Shown piece by piece: positions 11,567-24,098 of a stretch of 64,000 nucleotides of DNA (positions are counted from its first letter, which is position 1; each line of letters opens with the position of its first letter). The notes under the pieces were generated by a model. That model saw only the letters and a list, made by a program, of their open reading frames with translations, was not told where the DNA came from and did not search any database. The DNA comes from Diatrype stigma (taxonomy: Eukaryota > Ascomycota > Sordariomycetes > Xylariales > Diatrypaceae). The position numbers and the translations under genes were made by a program. Where the stretch lies: positions 62,001 through 126,000 of the forward strand of contig JAKJXP020000016.1 in assembly GCA_022225965.2 (NCBI GenBank). The letters are read 5' to 3'.

Positions 11567-14500
11567 ATGACTCCGATGGACGTGTCCTCGGCCTCTGGTC
11601 ACTCACCGGACGGAAGCTCGGATAACTCTCCAATTGTCACCACGCCGACGCTGCGGGACCAGATCACGCTGCCGCCTGCTCCTGGGCAGGCAGGTTATGT
11701 CCCTGCTACCACTGCAGCCACCACCGGTCTCCCCTTTTCGCCGGGCGGCTCTATTACGCTCGACCCGACCACAACGCCATCGTCGACTCTCAACCCGCGA
11801 TCTTGTGTCACCTGCCGCCGCCGCAAAGTGCGATGTGACAAGTTCATGCCATGTGGCAACTGCCGCAAGGCCCACATACAATGCGTCTTCCCGGCGCCCG
11901 GCCGCGCCCCGCGACGGCCCCGTATCAAGGATCCCAACGCCCCGCCGAAGCATTCGAGCGAGCGCGAGATCGAGCTAATGAAGCGGTTGCGGAAGCTCGA
12001 AGGCATCGTCGAGGACCTGAGCGGGCAGATAGAGTTCGAGGGTACCAGGAATCCGTCGAGCAATGGCGGCTCGCCGGAGGCTACGGCTGATAGCAACAAT
12101 AACGGCATCAACAACAGCGGCACCAATACGAACACACTAGAAAGGGAAAGGAGGAGAATGAATACCGGGATATCTGGTGGGAGTAATACCTCGAACAGTA
12201 ATTCGCCTGGTGATACCTCGAGAACGATGATTGCTCCCTCTCCAGTAGAGTCGGGCCCAGGTTCTCTCTTAAGAAGTCCGACGGGGGAGACCCAGAAGGA
12301 ATTAGGGAGGCTGGTGCTGAATGAGAAGGGCAGGACGCGGTACATCAGTAATGCATTTTGGACCAAGCTGAACGACGAAGTATGTGATGGGCGGCCACCA
12401 AATATTATGCATGCTCCCATCTGTAGAATGCTTCGTAACTAATATCTCGACAGATCACCGAGCTCCGAGCGGAGACACAGAAATTGACCGATGACGAGAG
12501 CGAAGAGTCAGACGAAGAGTCTACAAATGTCCCCATGCATCACTCGTATTTCGAACACGGCGATCACCATGGATTCGTGCTGGGGTACAAATCATCAGAA
12601 GTTGATTTATCAAAACTACACCCCTTACCATCGCAGATACCCTTCATTTGGCAAGTCTACGTCGAGAATGTCGACCCTCTGGTGAAGATATTACATGTCC
12701 CAACCATGAACAAGATCATACGCGAGAGCCGCAACAGCATGAACAACTTATCGCCCGGGATAGAGGCGCTTCTGTTTTCTATATACTATGCTTCCCTTAC
12801 CTCAATGGAAGAGGACGAGGTACGCAGCTACCCTCAGTGCCGTTCCCCCGAGTCAGTACACGCTAACTCACATTTCAGGTCCAACTGAACTTCAACGCGG
12901 AGAAATCTACTTTGATAAACCAGTTCCGATTTGCCACAGAACAAGCTCTAGCAAAGGCCGACTTCCTGACCTGTTCGGAGCTTGTCGTGGCACAGGCCTT
13001 CACCCTCTTCCTCATCCTAGTCCGACGCTACGACGACACGAGGTTTTCTTGGACCCTTACGGGACTTGCCATTCGCATCGGCCAGTCGCTCGGTCTTCAC
13101 CGAGAGGGGACGCACTTTGCGGAACTGAAACCTTTTGATGTAGAGATGCGTCGTCGCCTTTGGTGGACCATGTGTCTTCTCGATCTCCGCTCGGCCGAGG
13201 ACCAGGGCACAGAACTGACCATCGGCGAACGGACATATGACACACGATTGCCCCTGAATGTCAACGACAGCGATCTTACCCCAGACATGACCGAATTTCC
13301 CGAGGAGCGCCATGGCGCTACGGACATGACGTTCTCGCTCGTCCGCTTCGAGGTCTGCAGTTTTGCCCGGAAGATGCATGTCGCTACTAGTTCGATAGCG
13401 CCTTGCCCCTTCGACACGCAAAGTACGCCCAAACAAAAGGAGGAAGCGCTCATCGAGATCTATGATCGGGTCGAGGAGAAGTACTTCAGAGGATCCATGA
13501 GCAAGGACCATAACCCGCTGCACTGGACCGCCTCATTAATAGCGCGGCTTATCATGGCGAAACTTAGCCTGGCGATCTACCAACCTTTCTACTTGGAACG
13601 CGCCGGGGAAGAGCTCTCCCAGAAAGTCCGCGACCGCCTGTTTACATCCTGCATCGAAGTCGTGGAGTACAACAAGCTACTAAACGGGGAGCCCAAGTGC
13701 CGACAATGGCGGTGGCTTTTCCAGACATACACTCAATGGCATGCCGTCGCTTACCTGCTGCTCGAGATATGTCGGCGGCCGTGGACCCCCACGGTGGAGC
13801 GAGCCTGGATGGCACTGAACACCACCTTCCGCGACACGGAACCCTCAGAACATGCCAAGCTTGTTGCGCATAGCGCAGCCTGGATTCCCCTGCGAAAGCT
13901 GATGATCAAGGCGGAGCGGCATCGCGAGGCAGAGGTCAGGCGGCTGAGAGACGATGGGCAGGCTGCCGAGCAGCTCGATGTCGACGAGACGAACAGATCA
14001 GCACCGGCGAGCTTCCAGCACCTATCCAGCTCGGTGCGCAACACAGTGGCACACGACCGCTGGCGGACACTAGTGGGGAGGGAGGGTTTCAACAAGCCCA
14101 AGATGGGACGGCGGGAGGACACCAATTTTGGGCCGCTCAGAGGCCAATGTGCGCCGCCACAGCCGAATAATCCGCTACAGCTACAATTACACCAGCAGCA
14201 ACAACAACAACCGTTTCAGCGCCAGCCGCAAGGGACAGATAAACCCGGACTCCGATCCGAGTACATAGATCACGTAATGCGGCAACCCACCTTTAACGCC
14301 GAAGATTTCTTTTCGGTTGCGTTCCCAGGCGGTCTAGACGGCAGCCCCTCCAATGAGATCGCACAGCGAGTCTTCTTTAACTCCTCCTTATTTAGCCAGA
14401 GCCAGGAGCAGGCATCATCCGCCGGCACCCCGACGCAGGCCCAGCCAATGAACAATATATCTAACGGCGGCTTCAGATCGCCAACAAGCAATCCGTATAA

Positions 14501-14834
14501 CAATAGTAATAGCAACAATAATGCCACCGCGCTGTCCAGCAATGGCTCTGCGAATTCAGCTTTGATGCAGGACGACAATCCACCGCCATGGCTATGGCCT
14601 AGCATGTTCGAAAACGCGGCGCCGAACAACAACAGCGGCAACAATACCAATATCAGTACCAGTACCAATATCAATAGCGGCGACAGCACGGCAGCCAACA
14701 CGCCAACAGTCAACGACGTGGACATCAACATGGACGAGGACATCAACTGGCAGAATTGGCAGGAAAGCATACGAGGGTTCGAGATGGACACGGGGCTAGG
14801 GATCGGGAGAGCGGGCTTCATGGGTGGCTTCTGA
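11567..14834 (+). CDS. Zn2Cys6 fungal transcription factor
   Basis: Three exons: 11567-12379, 12454-12819 and 12879-14834, giving 1044 residues. The introns are 74 nt (GTATGT..CGACAG) and 59 nt (GTACGC..TTTCAG), each with a CTAA-type branch site. The binuclear zinc cluster has six cysteines at residues 80, 83, 90, 96, 99 and 106 (CX2CX6CX5CX2CX6C) followed by a basic, Pro-rich linker. A short heptad-like stretch (residues ~130-155) could be the dimerisation coiled coil. The fungal-specific middle homology domain starts in exon 2 and includes TGLAIRIGQSLGLHREG in exon 3, then RRRLWWTMCLLD, both classic for the family. The C-terminal ~300 residues are rich in Gln, Asn and Ser and probably disordered or activating. 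It should be a nuclear DNA-binding regulator. Targets are not deducible; no metabolic cluster is directly adjacent. Confidence 0.95.
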
Positions 14835-16945
14835 TGAGGATAGTGATAAGTGTAGAGATTTATGGAGCACCCGCACTGGCACCCGCACTGGCACCCGCAC
14901 TGGCACCCGCACTGGCACCCGCACTGGCACCCGCACTGGCACTCTCATATGCATCAGCAGCCACTACTACCAGTACTACTAAGTTATGTGAGGGGACAGA
15001 AGTAAGGATCCATATATAGATGATGGCGGATATACTCGTGCAATCGCGGCGGTGAGTTGGTTAGGAGGTGCTGGACGGAAATGAGTAGATGAATTGATAC
15101 CCTCTTTGTTGATCAACTGTGCTTGTTGTACTATGGGCTGCGTAAGGAAAGTTTCGCGAGCATCATTAGGCGGTGTCTAGAACGCCGAAACCGCCCGAAA
15201 ATATGGGTATCCTGTAGAATGGGGAATTACAAAGATGAAATGAGCCATGACGAAGTATGTCGTTAGGCTTGCTTCCGCGAGGGCTACAATCTTTTACACG
15301 ACGGATGATGGACTGTACCAGGCTACCATTAGCAGCATCGCAGTAGCAAAGCTATCCTTAGTTGTAATCGTAAAGCGTTCTGCTCGACTCGTTTATGATG
15401 TCGTTTCTGACGATACCGTACTGTTATTGAAGCTGTTTCGGGCGTGTCCGTGGAAGTTATGCTAGATACTGCCCCCGAGGTTTGGGGTGGAACTGACGTT
15501 TCCAAGGCATCCGCCGATGTCGACGAAGGGCGCTCCACTTTACCATTCATGCTGTTATTTTTCGCAACGGCCGTACTGCTGCTCCTAGATTCAGTAGTAG
15601 TCGTGCTCAGTCCTCCGAGGAAGAACTCGGCATCGTCGTCATTGAGCGCTTGTAGGCATGCTCGCGTGGCTCGTCGGGGCCGCCATGCCGTGTACGGAGA
15701 GTGTGTCGCAGACAACCTCTCAGATGTCAGACAGGGGGCCGCCGTCCATCAGAAACATGTAGTGGTCGCTGAAGCCGTAGGGGTCGCCGGTATTGTTGTT
15801 GCTGTGATGTAAGTACTAAGTAGATAGATAAATGGAGAGGCGTGAGTAGCTACAAAGTTGATTTGATCTTTGCTGAATTGTACTGCATAATGAACAGTTA
15901 ATTGGCAATAGAGTTGATTTGCGAAAGGCGAAAAACATGAGATGGAAGGAAAAGGGGGTGCGAGGTATAACAGTACGAAGTAACTATTTACTGATGTCCC
16001 GCTCCTGAAGCGTGCGCTAGTTAGCAGTTAAACAAGCCTACATACAACCATTGACACCGGCTTCAAAAAATGAGATGAAGGGCTCACTGATAATGATGAA
16101 CAGCCTCCGAATCAGTTCGATCTGCTACATCACGAAGGCCAACGTGTGTTTGTACGATGACGGACAACCGAAGAAGTTCTCGAGATTCTCTCGTCTTGAT
16201 CGTCCTAGAGGGCTGCAGGGCTACAGGACTGCAGGACTGCAGGACTGCAGTCTATAATATAAGTTAAGGGGTCAGGGGCCCTGGGGGCAAGCTGAGGTGG
16301 ATCCAAAACTGAACGGGTAAGGCGGGATCGGGATCGGGATCGGATGCGGCTAGACGGCGTGCCTTGATTTTTAGGTCTTTAACTAGTACCGGTAGGTAAT
16401 ATGTACGAAGTAACTATTTGTAGTTAAAACCGAAGTGCCCGGAGGTGCCACGTGGGCACGGAGCAAGGGATTATGAAGCTGTATTATAGGCCATGTTCCT
16501 CATAAAGTGCTTACTTGACGACTTAAACGGCGAAGTAATAATCTTCTACAGCAGATACCTCAATTATTGGAAAGATGCTGAAGTGTTGGAGTTGCTACCA
16601 CGGGGATGTCTGGGTGTATGTATACGAGCACTTCTAAATTTAGAAGTCGAAGTTTAAGGACCTTTGAGGCACGGTCCCTCTTGTCTTGGTACGGCTGTAG
16701 TACGGCTGTATGGCTGTACGACTGTACGGCTGTGACGTCGGATGATGACGTAGGCGGGCTCAGTATTGTCAGCAACTATTGTCAGCAAGTCATCAACCAA
16801 CTAACGAACTACATCGTAGCAACCTTGGAACTACCTACAACAAAGAGTTGGGGGGATTATAGCACTGCTTCTAACATCACAACGTCGGACAATCCAGCCA
16901 TCATCAGCCTATTGCTTTCTAATTTCTAGATCCGTAATATCAGAT
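14835..16945. other. Intergenic region with short tandem repeats
   Basis: About 2.1 kb. It holds the 12-bp minisatellite, an 8-bp repeat (GGACTGCA units, ~16226-16251), a GGGATC repeat (~16322-16342) and an imperfect TACGGCTGTA-like repeat (~16688-16735). One 90-base minus-strand segment (15720-15809) looks coding by codon use but lacks a gene context. Otherwise no gene is supported. Confidence 0.5.
14868..14939. repeat. 12-bp minisatellite, six perfect copies
   Basis: Six exact tandem copies of CACCCGCACTGG, starting 33 bases after the stop codon of the Zn2Cys6 gene, so probably within its 3' untranslated region. The identical copies indicate recent expansion or active homogenisation. Confidence 0.95.
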
Positions 16946-19177
16946 GTGCTGAGAATGTCATCTATGTTTCGCAAAGCAAATGCCGCCCTCCGAGGCGGCA
17001 GTCCTGAACAAGGCAAGAAGCAGGATGAGGAGGGCGAATCTTTGACGACTATCCTAGAGTCTGCAGAGGATCGCGCTGCACTCACGGTCCTCATCTGTGA
17101 CATCACGGAGCACATGCGAAGGCAGCTTCTAGATGTTTTTGATCCTAAAGGCACCGACTTGGAAGAGTCTCCGGGCCCCGCAAAGGATGAGTCTGAAGAG
17201 CCACCCGATGGAGAAGGGGAGAAGAAGCTCGATGATGAAGCACAAAAGAGGCGATTAGAGAAGATTGCTGAGAAGAAGAAGGTGGAACTTGCGAAGCGGG
17301 AGAAGGAAGTGAGCGAGGAGAAAATGGTCGCGCTCAAGAAGGCCGCTCTGAACTTCTTCGACGACTGGAGAGACACCGTAATACTGCGTGTTGGGGAGGT
17401 CGTCAACTCCAAAAATGCCGCAAAAGAACAGGCTGAAAGTTCACGGCCTAGTACCGCCAATGCAAACGATGAGCCAGACCGGGTAGAGGAAGTCAGCCAA
17501 CACGACAAAGAAATCGACGAGGCCCTCATACAACACTACCCGCCTCTCGAAACAGCATTGCGAGGTTACGCCAAGGAGAAACGGATTCTTGTTTTGCATT
17601 CTGTGCTTCTCTTGATGCTGAGCCTAGAGCACTATAAATCACACTCGCGCACCTTGATGCTATATCTTACGACTAGCCTAGGCTTATCAGTCACTTTGCT
17701 ATCGGAGGATGAAAGCAAGGTCGCACGTGGTCTACTAGAAGCGGCCGAGAACATGACGGCAGATGAGGAGACGAAAAAGAAGGTTGATGAGAACAGCACC
17801 GCTCGCAGGTGGAAAGTAGGCCTCGCAGGGGTAGCAGGCGCAGCTCTTATCGGTATCACGGGTGGGTTGGCCGCTCCCCTACTGGCCGCAGGCATTGGTA
17901 CCGTGATGGGTGGAATCGGTCTCGGCGCAACCGCCACCGCAGGCTACCTCGGCACACTCGCAGGAAGCAGCGTCCTAGTCGGCGGGCTATTCGGGGCCTA
18001 TGGCGGACGCATGACGAGTAAGGTGATGGACCAGTACGCAAGAGAAGTCGAGGACTTCGGATTCGTCCCCGTCAACGCTAGCGAGAGGAAGCTGGGGCGG
18101 GTGAAGAACGACTCCCGCCGGCTGCGCGTGGCGATCGGCATTTCGGGTTGGCTCAGCGACAAGGACGATGTGGTGGAGCCATGGCATGTGGTCGGGGGCG
18201 GACAGGAGACGTTCGCGCTGCGCTTCGAGCTGGAGGCGCTGATGAAGCTCGGCAGCGCGCTGACTACCATGATCACGTCGGCGGCATGGTCGGTAGCGCG
18301 GACGGAGATCATCAAGCGAACTGTCTTTGCGGCGCTTACGGCGGGCTTGTGGCCGCTCGCGCTCGTCAAGGTCAGCCGCGTTATCGACAACCCGTGGAGC
18401 GTGGCCAACCACCGGGCGCAGAAGGCAGGCGAGGTGCTTGCCGACGCCCTCGTCAACCGTGCCCAAGGCGAACGCCCCGTCACCCTCGTCGGCTATTCGC
18501 TCGGCGCCAAAGTCGTGTACGCGTGCCTGCAACAGCTTGCAGAGCGGCGCGCTTTCGGCCTTGTCGAAAATGCCGTACTACTTGGCACACCAGCGCCCTG
18601 CGGCAGCGCCGACTGGCGACGCGTCCGCGCCGTCGTCACCGGCCGTGTCGTAAACGCCTATAGCACCCGCGACTACATCCTCGCATTTCTATACCGCAGC
18701 AGCAGCATACAGTATGGCGTAGCCGGCCTGCAGCCCGTGCTTCATGTCCCGGGCGTCGAGAACGTCGATGTCAGCGACCTCGTCGAAGGCCACACGCTAT
18801 ATCGCAATGCGACCGGTCCCATCCTGAAGCGCGTCGGCTTCGAAGATGTCGATGCGGAAGAGCTCGCTCGTGCGACACACGCGCTGGAGCGCCAGGGCAG
18901 GGAGGAGCAGGAAAAGCGTGAGGCGGCTGCTGGGAAGAAGAAGGAGGATGACAAGGGGGAGACTGAAGGTGTCGGTGCAGAGCGGGAGCAGGGGGACTTG
19001 ACCGAGGGGGAAGTCCAGAAGATGGAGCGGGAGGTCGAGCAGAAGGCCAAGTCGAGCTACGTCGATTGGATGACCACCAAGCTCAAGGTCGCCGGCAATG
19101 CTCCCCAGAACGCCTACCAGAAGGCGAGAACTAGTTGGCGGTCCAATAGCGACAAGAGCGATAGGGGAGAGAAATAG
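16946..19177 (+). CDS. DUF726 / TMCO4-like alpha/beta-hydrolase protein
   Basis: Single exon of 743 codons. The first ATG is at 16946; a second in-frame ATG at 16955 could also be used. The N-terminal ~290 residues are charged, with a Glu/Lys-rich stretch at ~75-130. Residues ~289-355 form a long Gly/Ala-rich hydrophobic block with two or more membrane-spanning lengths. The hydrolase part follows, with ISGWLSDKDD, a Trp-His-Val segment and the nucleophile elbow VGYSLGAKVV (Ser about residue 518), then LLGTPAP and NAYSTRDYILAFLYR, all typical of DUF726. The family includes yeast Mil1 (YFL034W) and animal TMCO4. A lipase or esterase activity is suggested by fold but no substrate is established here. 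The C-terminus is a Lys/Glu-rich predicted coiled coil. Function is inferred from family membership only. Confidence 0.92.
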   Translation: MLRMSSMFRKANAALRGGSPEQGKKQDEEGESLTTILESAEDRAALTVLICDITEHMRRQLLDVFDPKGTDLEESPGPAKDESEEPPDGEGEKKLDDEAQKRRLEKIAEKKKVELAKREKEVSEEKMVALKKAALNFFDDWRDTVILRVGEVVNSKNAAKEQAESSRPSTANANDEPDRVEEVSQHDKEIDEALIQHYPPLETALRGYAKEKRILVLHSVLLLMLSLEHYKSHSRTLMLYLTTSLGLSVTLLSEDESKVARGLLEAAENMTADEETKKKVDENSTARRWKVGLAGVAGAALIGITGGLAAPLLAAGIGTVMGGIGLGATATAGYLGTLAGSSVLVGGLFGAYGGRMTSKVMDQYAREVEDFGFVPVNASERKLGRVKNDSRRLRVAIGISGWLSDKDDVVEPWHVVGGGQETFALRFELEALMKLGSALTTMITSAAWSVARTEIIKRTVFAALTAGLWPLALVKVSRVIDNPWSVANHRAQKAGEVLADALVNRAQGERPVTLVGYSLGAKVVYACLQQLAERRAFGLVENAVLLGTPAPCGSADWRRVRAVVTGRVVNAYSTRDYILAFLYRSSSIQYGVAGLQPVLHVPGVENVDVSDLVEGHTLYRNATGPILKRVGFEDVDAEELARATHALERQGREEQEKREAAAGKKKEDDKGETEGVGAEREQGDLTEGEVQKMEREVEQKAKSSYVDWMTTKLKVAGNAPQNAYQKARTSWRSNSDKSDRGEK

Positions 19178-21366
19178 GGGTTGCTCTGGACATCAACTTG
19201 TTGAATCTCCCAGGCTAGGATAGCCGTTTATATTCTATTGTGATTGACTGTGGATGTCGGATACGGTGTAAAGCCTAAATGGAGGTCCAGACCGCATTCT
19301 GGTAAGGCCAGAAGAATGCCAAATGAGGGCATATCATAGATGAGGAAATAAATAACGCTTCATCCTGACAGTTACTCAATTCCTTTATCAAGTACCATGT
19401 GAGTAGGTCAAGTTGTATATTAGCTAGTACGTTCCTTTCAATTGGGGATTCCTCTAAGATTGATCACCTCGCCATACTATTGGCCCCATATATCCAAATT
19501 CTCTAGATCCAACATTACTTTTATATTTAGAATTTCATATACTATAAGCACAATATACGAAGCTAAATATGGTTCTAGGCCACGACGGTTTGTAACGGAC
19601 AGTTTCATGGCGCTTTATAAGTAAATGTAAGATGACTTCTCGCCATTTTCACTGTCTGGTGGAGTAAGGGCCCTCCCTACAGTTCTTCGACTTGATCTCA
19701 TAGCACCATGCCAGACGCATGATATCCGAGCACAACCAGTATTCAGAAGGCGCCATTGTAATTTGGTGTGGTATATTCGGGGATGATTCCATGTCCCCAG
19801 CCGTGCCGCCTACATACAATGCGATAGTATCATGCGAGGTGGCAATATCCCGAGCATGTCTCTTCTATGACCGACAGAATTTGGCGATAAACTGTATGAG
19901 ATTATGACATGATTGTCATCCTCCTTTACTAGAGATGGAGTCTGATGTTAGCCATGTTTTTCCGAGTTTCACTTCCAACAAATCGGAAAAGCAAGCCTAC
20001 ATGTTGTGTTCTGAGACACGCGGCTATAAGTGGGCGGTTCAAGGGCTTGTCATGAGTCGGTCAATCTAGATTCAAGTCGTATCTTTCTGGTATAAGGCTT
20101 AGTCTGGTGTAGTAGTCACGATGTCCTTACCAATCCAATCGCTTTGTATCACCCATCCTCAAGCAGTGGCGTTCCTTAGGGCTCACCGCCTCCATCGGGC
20201 TATACGTTACACGGAGCCATGAGCATACGTGACGTTTCCTACTTCAAGAACGTACGTCTACCACAGTTCATGGGTTTGATTACCAGCTATTGAAAGTACA
20301 GAGCACCAGCCATGTCAGTAAACTCAACTTGCTGACACCAATAGAATCACTTTACTAGGCTGAACCAACAGAGCCTGGAACGTTTGGCTTTTCAAGTGCG
20401 ACTCTCTGGGTCTCTTCTGCGGCAACGCCACTTACGCAGCTTTGAACTCCTTCCTCGCATGGCAGATGACGAGACGAATGCCCGTCGATCTCTTGCATCA
20501 GACTTATATGCAGCCTTGTTCCAGACCGAAAAGTACTATGTTAAAACTTGAATGCCTACACCCACGGTATTTATCATATAAGCTTCAGAAAGTTGACACG
20601 TGGTCGAGCTATACGACGTGGAATCTGAAAATTTCATCGGCCATCTCAGATTTCTATTAGTTATCGTTCTTACTGCGGCTGATATGCGGTGAGCCGACTG
20701 ACCTCGTTTGTATCACTTCGTAATTCTCCAACATTGTTGCCTATAGCAAGCACAGAGCCGAAGTCCTAGACAGGTCACACGTCAAACAGAAACTAGGATT
20801 TACAATGGTGAGACTTATAATGCACCGATCCACGCGAGGGAGCATAGCCTACGCCAGCCTTAAGTCTGACGTGGTATGACTGCCAAGTTGCAAGGTTCCA
20901 AATTTCACGACGCGAGGTATATTAACTTATTCCTGTGAAAAGGCTCAATTTTATTGGATTATGCAGTTTGGCAGACAGAAGATGTGCCATCAGCAGTATT
21001 CGGTAGGAGCACTTGGAGAACAAGATGCGAGAGCGAGCACAGGCTACCAGGGGCTACCTGGCTGAAATATTAAACAGGTCAATTGAGGAAGAATCAAGAT
21101 GGTGAGGATAATCCTAGAGCCCCCACAGATGAAGGGAACGTGGCGTCGTCAGCCTTAATATATTCCGGGGTGATCATCGAATCGTATTCTCTGATTCGAG
21201 GTAGTCGAGTTCGCCTGACCTAGACTATGTTGTTGTCACTTGATTCGATTTTCTTAAATGTGCGGTGGGCTTTCTTCCGCAGCCCCCTATTTAATACTTC
21301 CTGGCCCACTGCCTGCACGAAGCCTAGCCGAGCCTTTCTTCCCCTCAGTGTCATTACACAAACACA
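19178..21366. other. Intergenic region upstream of tyrosinase
   Basis: About 2.2 kb. AT-rich patches at ~19480-19560; no frame with a recognisable domain. A CTATTTAATA sequence at about 21288-21297, some 70 bases before the tyrosinase ATG, could serve as its TATA element. No repeat pair or RNA gene seen. Confidence 0.5.
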
Positions 21367-24098
21367 ATGTCAGATCCTCAAGAACACGGCCCCAAGCCCG
21401 TAATGGGTATTGCACTGGCTCCGGGAGGTAAGATCAGAGATGAGATGTTATGAATAGGCCTTTGCAATTCCAACTCTCCACATCCTTCCTTCAAGTACAC
21501 ACGAAGTCTGACATAAGTCTTAGAGACACCTGTGATCCGACAGGAAATCAGGGACTTCCAGGGCAACAAAGACCTTTGGAATCTTTATCTTCTTGGACTG
21601 AGCGAGTTCCAGAGGAAGAGTAAAGATGACTCGCTTTCCTACTTCCAGATAGGCGGTACGTAGTCATCAGCCCGGAACATACCAGATCCCTTGCTCACGT
21701 TTGTTCAAGGCATCCATGGCGTTCCCTATGATATATGGCCAAACAAAGCATGGAACCAGAAGCTCGAAGACATGAAAGCTCCTAACGATGAGCCCACTGG
21801 TTTCTGTACCCACAGTTCTATCCTCTTCTTGACATGGCACCGACCGTACCTAGCTCTTTTCGAAGTAAGGTGACCATTTGATCATGACTGGAGCCGCCGC
21901 TGATTGTCTCAGTCTACCCTCCATGATATCATCAACGACATCGTACAGCAGTTCACTCCTGCGGAGGGTAAAGATCGGTATATTGCAGCAGCTAAACTGT
22001 TCCGTATACCGTACTGGGGTAAGAAGATTCTCAAGCCTGCTGATCATACACATCTCAAATTACACTGACCAGGCTGTTTCGCCTTTGCTAACGGGTCTCT
22101 GTCTAGATTGGGCTCGAAGAGACCGATCAGTTTTTCCTGAAGAGGCGATGATTACTGGAAAGGTCAGCGTGACAATGCCGGCAACATTGAGCAAAGCTCA
22201 CGGCTTGACTGCGGAGGGTTCAGTCGTCGAGATCGACAACCCTCTTTACGCATACCAGTTCCCAGCAGGGACTTCAACTGAATTCAAGGTATGTCACGAT
22301 TGTCATGATGGTTACGCGCCTTCAGGCCCCCGTCGTGATGTTGAAATCTGTAGTTCAAGTCCAACTGTCTTAACTTCCGTCGGGATATAGGTGCACGGAA
22401 AAGCCACGACCCAGCGCTACGACCCCAATAGTGGAACATTGAGCCCGGAGAAGCGTAACGAAGTGCTCATTGCCAACCTGACCCCATTCTCTCGTGATGT
22501 CAACAGCCGGGTCCCAGTGGAAGGGAACCTGACGGAGCGGGTTCTGTACATCCTTCAGTCCTACGATAGCTTCCGAGCCATGACCCATAACCAATGGGAC
22601 CCAGATCGCAGCGCAGATCAGGCAGGTCGGCTGCTTGGCTTTGGTAGCGTCGAGGACATTCACAATGCTCTTCACAACCTGTCGGGTGGCTTCGGTAGCT
22701 ACCAAGGTCATATGACCGACCCTGCCATCGCGTCCTTTGATCCCATCTTTTGGTTGCATCACTGGTAAGCACCTACGTCACCATATAGAGCAGACATAGC
22801 TTCCATGCATGGCCAGCTTTGTCAGGTCACCAACTAATCGCTCTACAGTAACGTCGATCGTCTGTTTGCGATCTGGCAGGGTCTACACGATGTGCCTGGC
22901 GCGAAAGACCCGTATGTCAGCCGACAAGTCACGGCCTGGGGGACGTTCATAACCAGTGCCGGGTCCGAGGAAGACACCCGTACGCCTCTCGCCCCTTTCT
23001 ACAAGAACAACACAGACTTCTGGGACTCGGAGGGTGTCAGGACTACCAAGACATTCGGCTACGCGTATCCCGAAACGCAGGATTGGCTATACAACGACGG
23101 CGCGGCATACCGGGCTAGCATTGTCGACAACCTAAAGAAGATCTACCCCGAGGGTTCCTTCGCCGAGATGGTTCGCGCGGAGAAGGCCGGGTCACCGGAG
23201 CCGTCCCGCCTCCTGCGCGACCGGGCCGAAACCCTTTCGCAAGTGGCGCAGGCCGATGCGCCATCTAACACGGCCACCCTGCTGCAGGTAGCCGATAACA
23301 AGGCCCCACCGGCTCGGCCCGGTGCGCTGCCGTCTTTCGCCGGCGGTGCATCCGCCGCCCCTGTTGTGAAGATCCCCAGCGTCCAGCTTCCGGACGACCG
23401 CGATCTGAAGAAGCTCGTACCGTCGAACAAGTACCTGGAGTGGCTAGTCAACATCAAGGCGCAAAAGTATGTGCTCGGGGGCGACTTCACGGTCCATGTA
23501 TTCTTGGGCCCCGTCGAGGAGGACAATCCGATCCTGTATCCCGCGTCGCCGAACCACGTGGGCACGTTCTCTACGTTCGGCCAAAAGGAGGGCACGAGGG
23601 TAAGCATGTGTCTACCTTAGACTTCCACTTTCATGGCTAGATAGTGTTCCACGTCGTTCTGGTCGCTTCTCGGATTGGGATGTAGATATAGTAATGATTA
23701 GCTGACTCGAACAAACATCGCAGTGCGCCAAATGCAAAGTTGGCCGGGCTGGCCGACAGCAAGTGACGGGTCAAATTCCCCTGACCATCGCCCTCGCCGA
23801 GCGGTACTTCGCCGGGCTCCTCGACAGCTTACAACCCCGCGATGTGACGGCATATCTGAAGAAAAGCCTCCATTGGGAGGTCATCCTCGGAGACGGCACG
23901 AGGCTCGAAAAGAGGCGGAACGAGGTCGACGATCTCCTCGTGGCTGTTGTCAGCAACGAAGTGCAGGTCCCCGACGACCCCTCGGCTTTACCGGTCTATG
24001 CTCCGGATCTCGTGCCATACCCCGAGGTGACGACTAAAGCGGATGGGTCCTCGGGGCGTGGTGAAGGTACAGGTTTCACTGATGGGACTGAGCTCTAG
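21367..24098 (+). CDS. Tyrosinase (type-3 copper phenol oxidase)
   Basis: Eight exons: 21367-21427, 21524-21655, 21710-21864, 21913-22018, 22107-22288, 22391-22764, 22849-23599 and 23724-24098, giving 711 residues. All introns are GT..AG. The enzyme oxidises monophenols and diphenols to quinones, the entry step of melanin-type pigments. Copper A is held by His67 (GIHGVPYD), His99 and His108 (FCTHSSILFLTWHRPY); Cys97 two residues before His99 fits the Cys-His thioether bridge of fungal tyrosinases. PYWDWARRD follows across an exon join. Copper B is DIHNALHN (His303, His307) and FWLHHCNVDR (His335/336). After the core comes an Ala/Pro-rich linker (~residues 425-470), then a C-terminal domain with HVFLGP and CAKCK segments, which in this family covers the active site until removed. 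There is no signal peptide, so it is probably intracellular. Length is near the upper end for the family. Confidence 0.95.

Noticed and set aside
14270..14821. Long antisense frame rich in Leu/Val opposite the Zn2Cys6 C-terminus
   Set aside because: It is the reverse reading of Asn/Ser/Gln codon runs; a shadow of the real gene.
15329..15715. 128-codon minus-strand frame beside the orphan coding-like segment
   Set aside because: Begins after the stop of the better frame and is low complexity (Ser/Thr); the codon pattern does not match neighbouring genes.
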